A stretch of DNA of 18,313 nt, from the NCBI GenBank assembly GCA_035656415.1, contig DASRSM010000263.1, positions 1 through 18,313 on the forward strand, read 5' to 3'. The notes under the pieces are model-generated. The model searched no databases. It had not been told where the DNA came from and worked only from the letters and a program-made list of their open reading frames with translations. The stretch is from JAFAHZ01 sp035656415. Lineage in GTDB: Bacteria > Vulcanimicrobiota > Vulcanimicrobiia > Vulcanimicrobiales > Vulcanimicrobiaceae. This document shows, one piece after another, positions 7,705 through 13,702 of the stretch (positions are counted from its first letter, which is position 1; every line of letters starts with the position of its first letter). Position numbers and translations under genes: made by a program.

Positions 7705-8541
7705 ATGGCATTGAGGTGCGGACGGATTCGCTACACCAACGACCTGCCGATCTACGCGGCGTTCGATGCCGGTGCTATCGAATATCCCGGCTCGCTGCAC
7801 GCCGACGTTCCGTCGCGCTTGAACGCGATGCTGCTCGGCGGAGAACTCGACGTCAGTCCGATCTCGGCCTTCGCGTGGGCGGCGAATCCCGACGAACTCG
7901 TGCTGCTTCCGGATCTCTGCATCGGCGCGCGCGACGAGGTCGTCTCGGTCGTGCTCGTTTCACCGGTTGCGCCGGCGACGTTAGGCGATGCCCGGATTTA
8001 CGTGACGCAAGAATCGGCCAGCGGGCGCAACCTCTTGCGCGTACTGCTCGAGCGCCGCTTCGGCCTGCGGCCTTCGTACGAAGTCGTCGACGATCCGCTG
8101 CAGCGCGCTGCAGCCGGCGAACCCACCATGCTAATCGGCGACGCGGCGATCGACGCTCGCGAGAGTTTTATCCCCGAATCGGTCTACGACTTGGGCAAAC
8201 TCTGGCACGAGTGGACCGGACATCAAACCGTCTTTGCGATTTGGGCGGCGCGTCGCGATTCATTCGAACGCCAGCCCGAGGCGATCCGCAGCTGCATGCA
8301 CGCGCTGACCGACGCCTACACGTGGTCGCGTTCGCACATGCAGTACGTCGTCGAGGCCGCGCAGCGTACAATTCCACGCCCGGCCGGATTCTACGAGACC
8401 TATTATGGAAAGCTCAACTTCACGTTCCATTCGGCCGCGCAGAGCGGCTTAGGAGCATTCTGTCGCGAGCTGCACGCCATCGGCGCCATCCCCGCGGTCC
8501 CGTCGTCGTTACCGGAGACGATCGGTGTCCTCGCTAGTTAG
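7705..8541 (+). CDS. mqnA: Chorismate dehydratase, menaquinone biosynthesis
   Basis: MqnA converts chorismate to 3-[(1-carboxyvinyl)oxy]benzoate, the first committed step of the futalosine pathway. The 278-residue sequence has the periplasmic-binding-protein-like fold of the family. It opens with RIRYTNDLPIYAAFD (relatives have a Y.N.LP.Y pattern), followed by a VPSRLNAMLLGGELDVSPIS segment. A QESASGRNLLRVLLE block, LIGDAAI and a WHEWTGHQTVFAIWAAR block follow. No signal peptide is seen, in keeping with a cytoplasmic enzyme. The ATG lies eight bases after the mqnE stop and has no clear ribosome-binding site, so translation is probably coupled. The 3' end overlaps mqnC by 17 bases. Its product is the substrate of the MqnE encoded just upstream. 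Confidence 0.93.
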   Translation: MALRCGRIRYTNDLPIYAAFDAGAIEYPGSLHADVPSRLNAMLLGGELDVSPISAFAWAANPDELVLLPDLCIGARDEVVSVVLVSPVAPATLGDARIYVTQESASGRNLLRVLLERRFGLRPSYEVVDDPLQRAAAGEPTMLIGDAAIDARESFIPESVYDLGKLWHEWTGHQTVFAIWAARRDSFERQPEAIRSCMHALTDAYTWSRSHMQYVVEAAQRTIPRPAGFYETYYGKLNFTFHSAAQSGLGAFCRELHAIGAIPAVPSSLPETIGVLAS

Positions 8542-9610
8542 TCTTCTCGAGCGCGCCGCCGGCGGCGGCCGGCTGACCTTCGACGAAGGCGTGCGCATCT
8601 ATAAGGAAGCCGACCTCCACGATTTGGGCGCGGCGGCCTACACACGCCGCATGCAGCTCTATCCGAGCAACGTCGTCACCTACGTCATCGACACGACGAT
8701 CAACTACACCAACGTGTGCAACGTGCACTGCACCTTCTGCGCGTTCTTCCGGCCGGAGAACCACAAAGAAGGCTACACGATGTCGCACGACAAGGTTCTC
8801 GAACGAGTGAAGTTTGCCGCCGACCAAGGCGCTACGCAGATCATGATTCAGGGCGGGGTCAACCCCGAGCTGCGTTTGGATTGGTTCGAATCGCTGTTCG
8901 AGCGCGTACGCCGCGAGTACCCCGGGGTCGACATTCATTCGCTGTCCGTTTCGGAGATCGTCGGCCTGGCTAACGTCGAGGAAATACCGACGCGCGGCGT
9001 GCTCGAGCGCCTCAAGGCTGCGGGTATGAAATCGTTGCCGGGCGCGGGCGCGGAGATTCTGGTCGAGCGCGTTCGCAAACGCATCTCGGCGCGCAAGGTT
9101 CAGCCGGATCGCTGGCTAGGCGTGATGCGCGAGGCGCAGCAACTCGGTATGCCGACCACCGCAACGATGATGTTCGGGTCGATCGAGACCCCCGAGGAAC
9201 GCGTCGAGCACATGCACGTATTGCGCGAGCTGCAAGACGAAACCGGCGGATTTACCGCGTTCATTCCTTGGTATTACGTGCCGTTTAAGACGCCGCTGCG
9301 CGGTAAAGAAGCTACGGGCCTCGAGTATTTGCGCGTGCTCGCCGTGTCGCGTCTATATATGGACAACTTCCCGCACCTGCAAGCCTCGTGGCTGACGCCC
9401 GGATTGAAGATGGGCCAACTGGCGCTGTTCTACGGCTGCGACGACATGGGCGGCACGATCATCGAGGAACAAGTCGTGCACGATGCCGGCAGCACCAACG
9501 AAGCGACGCGCCGCGATCTGGAAAACATCGTTCGCAAGGCCGGCTTCACTCCGGTCATCCGCGACACGTACTGGAATATCCGCGAAGACGTAGCGTTAGC
9601 TACGGCTTAG
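8525..9610 (+). CDS. mqnC: Cyclic dehypoxanthinyl futalosine synthase (radical SAM)
   Basis: MqnC cyclises dehypoxanthinyl futalosine into the spiro compound that leads to the naphthoquinone ring. The 361-residue protein has the cluster motif CNVHCTFC (C65, C69, C72) and the MqnC signatures QIMIQGGVNPEL, PGAGAEIL and ATMMFGSIET. The start is GTG at 8525, within mqnA, with GGAG seven bases upstream (8514-8517); this decides the start. It completes an mqnE-mqnA-mqnC run. The nucleosidase step (MqnB or an MTAN-type enzyme) and MqnD are not in the window and must be encoded elsewhere. Its stop codon interlocks with that of the convergent PilZ gene, leaving no room for a terminator between them. 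Confidence 0.96.
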   Translation: MSSLVSLLERAAGGGRLTFDEGVRIYKEADLHDLGAAAYTRRMQLYPSNVVTYVIDTTINYTNVCNVHCTFCAFFRPENHKEGYTMSHDKVLERVKFAADQGATQIMIQGGVNPELRLDWFESLFERVRREYPGVDIHSLSVSEIVGLANVEEIPTRGVLERLKAAGMKSLPGAGAEILVERVRKRISARKVQPDRWLGVMREAQQLGMPTTATMMFGSIETPEERVEHMHVLRELQDETGGFTAFIPWYYVPFKTPLRGKEATGLEYLRVLAVSRLYMDNFPHLQASWLTPGLKMGQLALFYGCDDMGGTIIEEQVVHDAGSTNEATRRDLENIVRKAGFTPVIRDTYWNIREDVALATA

Positions 9611-10446
9611 TGGCGGTTGCGCGCGCGCTGTACGGCGTGCGTGTACCGCGCGATTTCCTCGTGTTGGAAACCGTCGATGCACGTGAAGGCTAGGCCGTAT
9701 GCGTACGTCCGATTTCCAAGCGGGCGGTGATTGACGACGCGTGCGCCGATGATCATTTCGGTGAAGCCGCGGCGCTGATCGGCGCGCATCGGGGTCGCAG
9801 TACCTGTGCGCACGTCCAGTAGTGCGGTTTCCTCGGGATACGCAGCTAGGACGTCGGACGGCAGCGTAAACTTCAGTTCGACCGGTTCGCCTTCGACCAG
9901 TGCCTCGCCGCAGATCATCAACAGACCGCCGGCGGAAACGTCGCCCGCCTTCGCGTGCCGGTAGTCTTCTTTGGGCGTGCGATAAATGATCGGGAACTGC
10001 GTCACGACGCGAACCGTCGAGCGCGTGAGGCGCTCGGTGGTCGGCAGACTGCGAATCGCCGCTTCGTTGCTGCGCATTTGCGCCTGGCGCTGGTAGTTGG
10101 CGCTCATCGTACGGGCTAACTCGTCGACCTCTTGGGTCGACATCTTGTCGAGCCGTACGCGATAGATGAACCGCGGGCCGCTCTGCGCGCGCGCCACGAC
10201 CGTACCTCGCGCGACCGCCTTCTGACCGCTCGCGGCGGCGAACGGGAACTCCACGACCTCACCGTATTCGAAGAGAACCACGGTGCGGAAGCGGCATTCG
10301 GTGGGGCTGAGATGTTCGATCACGCAGTTCGCGGGGGCGATTCCCCGCGTGCTGACCGTGGTAGGAAACTCGAGCGACCGAGTTGCTTTTGCGGGCTCGG
10401 CTTTCGAGGAGATCGTTTTTTGTTTAGTATTGCCAATCCACGTCAT
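9607..10446 (-). CDS. Double PilZ-domain protein, N-terminal domain degenerate
   Basis: This is a 279-residue paralogue of the protein at 1508-2359. The C-terminal PilZ domain keeps RSTVR (142-146) and DVSAGG (169-174) and should bind cyclic-di-GMP. The N-terminal domain aligns (EFPTTVSTRGIAPA with the paralogue's ELPIAVSVRGLPAP) but has lost the RxxxR motif and reads EHLSPTE (44-50) where NxSxxG is expected. It shares the post-domain motif LPSDVLAAYP and the C-terminal helix EEIARYTHAVQRAR with its paralogues. No membrane segment or catalytic domain is seen. The ATG at 10446 is preceded by AGGAAG at eight bases and lies in the arm of a perfect inverted repeat. It lies 54 bases downstream of another PilZ gene and probably forms an operon with it and mnmA. 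Confidence 0.87.
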   Translation of the reverse strand: MTWIGNTKQKTISSKAEPAKATRSLEFPTTVSTRGIAPANCVIEHLSPTECRFRTVVLFEYGEVVEFPFAAASGQKAVARGTVVARAQSGPRFIYRVRLDKMSTQEVDELARTMSANYQRQAQMRSNEAAIRSLPTTERLTRSTVRVVTQFPIIYRTPKEDYRHAKAGDVSAGGLLMICGEALVEGEPVELKFTLPSDVLAAYPEETALLDVRTGTATPMRADQRRGFTEMIIGARVVNHRPLGNRTYAYGLAFTCIDGFQHEEIARYTHAVQRARNRH

Positions 10447-10474
10447 AATCGAGTCTTCCTACGGCTCGATTATA
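10444..10474 (-). promoter_or_regulatory. 9-bp perfect inverted repeat over TATAAT and the start codon
   Basis: ATAATCGAG at 10445-10453 and CTCGATTAT at 10465-10473 are perfect inverted repeats separated by 11 bases. Read on the minus strand, the upstream arm contains a consensus -10 hexamer TATAAT (complement of 10469-10474). The loop holds the AGGAAG ribosome-binding site, and the downstream arm ends in the AU of the start codon. A -35 candidate, TTCGGG, lies 18 bases upstream of the -10 and is weak. The element could be an operator for a dimeric regulator, an mRNA hairpin hiding the start codon, or both. Confidence 0.6.
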
Positions 10475-10500
10475 GCGTTCGGACGGCCCGACCCCGAACA

Positions 10501-11175
10501 TTAAGGAATTTGCTGAAGCTTTACACGCGATACGGCGTCGACGAATCGCGTGATTTGATCGCGGTCGCGACGATCGAGTCCGACGAAGTTGAGACCGTAA
10601 GCGCAAAGGCCCGTGCCCAACGGCCGATGGTGTACGACGCGCGCCTGCACGACGATGTCGTCGAACGGTTTGCTGAGCTTCGAGCGCTCCGACGGCTTCT
10701 TGAAGCTATACACGGCGAGCACGTCGGAAGGCAAAACGAAATGCAGTTCGAGGAACTGGCCTTCGACGAGCGATTCTTTACACGTCATCAGCAATCCGCC
10801 GGTCGAGACGTTGCGGCCCTTGGCCGCGCGGAAACCTTCTTTGGCCGTCCGGTACTGCAGCGAAAACTCTGCATCGTAACGCTGATGCTTCCGTCCTAAT
10901 TCTTCCAGACGGGTCTCGGCAGGAGCGGGGCTAGCCGGCGGTTGCGGCTGCAGCGCGATCCGGTACTCGAAGCGCGGCGGCATGGGCGTCCTCGATTGGA
11001 TTCGGCCCTGCACCGCAAACGGGGGCCGGTCTGGTAGGTGCGCCTCGAACTCCACCGGCGCGTTCACGTCAAAGAGCAGCACGCAACGCATCACGCATTC
11101 CGTCGGCGTGATGCTTTCGACGATCGCCTTTGCGGGAGCGACGCCGCGAGTCTTGACGTGCGTTTGAAACGCCAT
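10501..11175 (-). CDS. PilZ-domain protein with a degenerate N-terminal PilZ remnant
   Basis: This is the third member of the PilZ-PilZ family in the window (224 residues from the ATG at 11175). The C-terminal domain has RKHQR (95-99) and NVSTGG (122-127), then LPSDVLAVY and the family C-terminal helix (DQITRFVDAVSR). The N-terminal part matches the other paralogues from about HVKTRGVAPA but starts too late to contain RxxxR, and SITPTE replaces NxSxxG. A Pro/Ala-rich linker (about 77-88) replaces the helical one. The frame stays open upstream into mnmA, which is a coding shadow. The ATG has no ribosome-binding site, but an in-frame ATA at 11196 has GGAG eight bases upstream, so the real start could be seven codons earlier. 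It lies 52 bases after mnmA. Confidence 0.82.
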   Translation of the reverse strand: MAFQTHVKTRGVAPAKAIVESITPTECVMRCVLLFDVNAPVEFEAHLPDRPPFAVQGRIQSRTPMPPRFEYRIALQPQPPASPAPAETRLEELGRKHQRYDAEFSLQYRTAKEGFRAAKGRNVSTGGLLMTCKESLVEGQFLELHFVLPSDVLAVYSFKKPSERSKLSKPFDDIVVQARVVHHRPLGTGLCAYGLNFVGLDRRDRDQITRFVDAVSRVKLQQIP

Positions 11176-11227
11176 GTACGGAAATTCGTCGTTTATGAAC
11201 CGTTCTCCGACGGTCGTAAAAGAATCT

Positions 11228-12307
11228 TTACGCCACGGCTCGCAAAATCGTCGCTGCGCCGAGCACTTCGTGACCGTCGTTATCGAAAAGCGCGACGAGT
11301 TGACCCGGTGCGACCGCGCGTTGCGGACGATCGAAGCGAATCTCGATGCCGTCGCTACCAAGCAGGCGAACGATCGCTGCTGCAGGTTGCGAGCGATAGC
11401 GAATCATCGCGCGTACCTGGGCTTCACCGCCGAAGCGTTCAGGGCGAATGAGGTTGCGCGCGTCGGCTTCGACGACGCTCGACGACAGCTCGTCCTCACG
11501 TCCCACGACGATCGTATTGCTCGTCGCATCGATGCGCGTTACGTAACGCGGGCCGTCGGCGCTCGGCGGGACGCCGGCGCGCTGTCCTACCGTGTAGTGA
11601 GCGATGCCGCGATGCGAACCGGCTTGCGCGCCGGCGGTCGTAAGAACGTCACCCGGACGATCGATCTGCGGCCGAATGCGCGCGAGAACTTCGCGATAGT
11701 CGCCGCCCTCCACGAAACAAATGTCTTGCGATTCCGGCTTGTCATGGACCGGCAGTCCTAAGCGTCGCGCGTGTTCGCGGGTCGTCGCTTTGTCGAAGTC
11801 GCCGAGCGGCAAAAGCAAGCGAGCGAGCTGAACGGGCCGCAGCTGCGCCAACGCGTAGGCCTGATCTTTCGCGTGCGTGCCGCGATACAGGTGCGGACCG
11901 TCTTGCCGGTGTTCGACTCGCGCGTAGTGACCGGTTGCGACGTAACGCGCGTCGAGACGATCGGCGTAGTCGGCGAGCGTTCCGAGCTTGACGAAGTTGT
12001 TGCACGAAACGCACGGATTGGGCGTGCGTCCCGCGGCGTAGTCCTCGGCGAAGCGTTCGATGACGTTCTTGCGAAACGTTTCTTGAAAATCGAGCACGTA
12101 ATGCGGAACGCCCAAGATCGCGGCGCTGCGCCGCGCGTCGTCGAAATCATCGATGCCGCAACAACTTTTTGCGTGCGCCGGCTTAGTGGGCGAGTACATT
12201 TTCATCGTCACGCCGACGACTTCGAAACCCGCTTCCAGCAGCAATCCGGCGGCCACGGCGGAGTCGACTCCTCCGCTCATTGCCGCAATTACGCGTTCTC
12301 TTGCCAT
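11228..12307 (-). CDS. mnmA: tRNA-specific 2-thiouridylase MnmA
   Basis: MnmA thiolates U34 of the tRNAs for Lys, Glu and Gln using ATP and a persulfide donor. The 359-residue protein starts with the PP-loop SGGVDS (11-16). It keeps the two catalytic cysteines, C102 in NPCVSCN and C197 in ESQDICF, and the tRNA-binding block GHYARVE. The C-terminal part holds the beta-barrel domains (HYTVGQRAG, VVGRED). The ATG at 12307 is preferred over an upstream in-frame codon at 12391 because GGAG lies four bases ahead and the PP-loop then falls at the usual position. It heads a minus-strand operon with two PilZ genes, an unusual pairing, and diverges from the rodZ-like gene with 50 bases between starts. 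Confidence 0.96.
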   Translation of the reverse strand: MARERVIAAMSGGVDSAVAAGLLLEAGFEVVGVTMKMYSPTKPAHAKSCCGIDDFDDARRSAAILGVPHYVLDFQETFRKNVIERFAEDYAAGRTPNPCVSCNNFVKLGTLADYADRLDARYVATGHYARVEHRQDGPHLYRGTHAKDQAYALAQLRPVQLARLLLPLGDFDKATTREHARRLGLPVHDKPESQDICFVEGGDYREVLARIRPQIDRPGDVLTTAGAQAGSHRGIAHYTVGQRAGVPPSADGPRYVTRIDATSNTIVVGREDELSSSVVEADARNLIRPERFGGEAQVRAMIRYRSQPAAAIVRLLGSDGIEIRFDRPQRAVAPGQLVALFDNDGHEVLGAATILRAVA

Positions 12308-12357
12308 GTGACTCCGGACAGGATAACACCTGACCGGGGCAAACACAAAATTCCCAA
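12308..12357. promoter_or_regulatory. Divergent promoter region of mnmA and the rodZ-like gene
   Basis: On the minus strand TTGTGT and TATCCT are separated by 17 bases, a reasonable sigma-70-type match. It would start the mnmA transcript only a few bases before its GGAG ribosome-binding site. The plus strand has an A-rich stretch just before the ATG of the rodZ-like gene but no Shine-Dalgarno, so a leaderless or very short leader mRNA is possible there. Both readings are tentative. Confidence 0.35.
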
Positions 12358-13116
12358 ATGCCACCTTTGGGCGAGCGATTTCGCGCCGCACGCGAGACCC
12401 GCGGCCTTTCCCTCTCAGACGTCTCCGAGCAGATTCGCATACGCTCGGTTTACTTGGCCGCCATCGAGGAGGAGAGCTGGATTGCGATCGGGGCGCCTGT
12501 CTACGTCCGCGGCTTTCTCCGGACGTATGCCCGCTTTCTCGGGCTCGATCCCGAGGAGGTCGTTGCCTCGTTCAACAGCGGATCGCCGGCCGCAAGTCAG
12601 GTCCCGGCGATTGCCGAGCGGCAACCGCGCAGCAGCAGCGGCCCGATCGTGTCCGGCATCGCCGACGACGAGCAGAAGAGGCGCGCGGCGGCCCCGCTCA
12701 TTTGGGCCGCCTCCGTGGTGGCCGCCCTGCTGGTGGCGTTCGTCGTCTACAACGAGTTCACGATGCACCGCGAACCGGAGACCTCGTCGGTCGCGGCCAG
12801 CACCGCGTCGGCCGCCCTTCCTTCTAATAGCCCCGGCCCGAGCCCGTCGCCGAGCGAGACGCTCTTGCCCGGCCCGGGGTACGGTCCCAACTCGATCGCG
12901 CTCGTACTCAGCGCCCCCTCTTGGCTGCGCGTTACGGTTGACGGCAATGTTAGCATGGAGGGTACGTTTCCGGCCGGTACGGAGAAAACGTTCCACGGCA
13001 AAAACGCCCTCGTGCGCATTGGTAACGCCGGCGGAGTGGAGATCTTCGTCGACGGCAAGGACGTTGGTAAGCTGGGCAAATCGGGCGACGTCGTCGAGCA
13101 CGCATTTACCCTATAA
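12358..13116 (+). CDS. RodZ-like helix-turn-helix membrane protein
   Basis: The 252-residue protein has the RodZ layout. An N-terminal Cro/CI-type helix-turn-helix (about 4-66; LGERFRAARETRGLSLSDVS) is followed by YVRGFLRTYARFLGLDP, a typical RodZ block. One membrane segment (about 113-131) and an extracytoplasmic Ser/Pro-rich linker (PGPSPSPS, about 158-166) come next. A C-terminal beta-rich domain (about 178-252) resembles DUF4115. RodZ binds MreB through the helix-turn-helix domain and helps organise the elongation machinery. Whether it controls cell shape here cannot be told, since mreB is not in the window. The product is somewhat shorter than E. coli RodZ. The ATG has no ribosome-binding site. 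Confidence 0.85.
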   Translation: MPPLGERFRAARETRGLSLSDVSEQIRIRSVYLAAIEEESWIAIGAPVYVRGFLRTYARFLGLDPEEVVASFNSGSPAASQVPAIAERQPRSSSGPIVSGIADDEQKRRAAAPLIWAASVVAALLVAFVVYNEFTMHREPETSSVAASTASAALPSNSPGPSPSPSETLLPGPGYGPNSIALVLSAPSWLRVTVDGNVSMEGTFPAGTEKTFHGKNALVRIGNAGGVEIFVDGKDVGKLGKSGDVVEHAFTL

Positions 13117-13132
13117 ATGTTTACCCTGTAAA
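13105..13132 (+). repeat. Direct repeat duplicating the end of the rodZ-like gene
   Basis: TTTACCCTATAAA (13105-13117) and TTTACCCTGTAAA (13120-13132) differ at one position and lie 15 bases apart. The first contains the last codons and stop (Phe-Thr-Leu-stop). The second repeats the same codons and a second TAA in the same frame, after an ATG. The second copy is also a small dyad (TTTAC-CCT-GTAAA). Confidence 0.6.
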
Positions 13133-13200
13133 AAGGGGGACCCCAGCGGCTTGGCCGCGCGGGGCGGCGGAGCCGAAGGCGGAGCGCCGGTTAAAGAAAC
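13133..13200 (+). repeat. GC-rich hairpin-forming intergenic sequence, candidate dispersed repeat
   Basis: The sequence begins with a run of G and contains the hairpin GCGGC-TTG-GCCGC, followed by GC-rich dyads up to about 13190. About 23 bases (13135-13157) resemble the reverse complement of the mqnE tail at 7671-7693. There is no T-run, so it is not a standard rho-independent terminator. It lies immediately before the ribosome-binding site of yajQ. Confidence 0.4.
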
Positions 13201-13208
13201 GGAGATCT

Positions 13209-13700
13209 ATGGCGAGCGAATCGTCGTTCGATATCGTGTCACGCATTGACCAGCAAGAGCTGGACAACGCGCTCAATCAGGCTCGTAAGGAAATCGAAGG
13301 CCGCTTCGACTTCAAGAACAGCAAGACCAGTATCGAGTCCGACGGCAAGAAGATCACGCTCGTGTCCGACGACGAACTCAAAATGCGCAACGTCGTAGAC
13401 ATCCTTCGGCAAAAAGCCGTTCGGCGCGGCATCGACGTCAAGGCGTTCGATATGAGCGACGTCGAACCGGCGGCGAGCAATACGGTCCGCCAAACGATCG
13501 CGCTTCGCAACGGCATTCCGAAAGACAAGAGCAAGACGCTGCTCGAGAAGATCAAGTCGTTGAAGGTCAAGGTCAACGCTCAATTTCAAGACGAGCAGAT
13601 TCGCGTGAGCGGTAAGAACAAAGACGACTTACAAAAGGTCATCACCGCGCTCAAGGCGATGGAGTTCGAGCTGCCCTTGCAGTTCGTGAATTACCGATAG
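13209..13700 (+). CDS. yajQ: YajQ-family nucleotide-binding protein
   Basis: This 163-residue cytoplasmic protein matches the YajQ family along its length, with the SSFDIVSRIDQQELDNALNQ opening and the RFDFKNSKTSIE, DELKMRNVVDIL and RVSGKNKDDLQ blocks. Family members have two ferredoxin-like domains. The Xanthomonas homologue has been described as a cyclic-di-GMP receptor acting with a transcription factor; elsewhere RNA or nucleotide binding has been reported. The ATG has GGAG four bases upstream (13201-13204). The rimO start follows two bases after its stop, so the two are probably translated together. With the three PilZ proteins it makes a fourth possible cyclic-di-GMP receptor in the window. 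Confidence 0.95.
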   Translation: MASESSFDIVSRIDQQELDNALNQARKEIEGRFDFKNSKTSIESDGKKITLVSDDELKMRNVVDILRQKAVRRGIDVKAFDMSDVEPAASNTVRQTIALRNGIPKDKSKTLLEKIKSLKVKVNAQFQDEQIRVSGKNKDDLQKVITALKAMEFELPLQFVNYR

Positions 13701-13702
13701 AC

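Noticed and set aside
11176..11361. N-terminal extension of the third PilZ protein into mnmA
   Set aside because: The extra residues are low in family similarity and are the shadow of the mnmA 3' end; the paralogues align only from the ATG region onward.
13133..13200. Rho-independent terminator between the rodZ-like gene and yajQ
   Set aside because: Hairpins are present but no T-run follows, and yajQ starts directly after; repeat-like DNA fits better.
11771..13249. Plus-strand open frame of 492 codons opposite mnmA and across the rodZ-like gene
   Set aside because: It is antisense to the clear MnmA protein and out of frame with the rodZ-like gene; no motif supports it.
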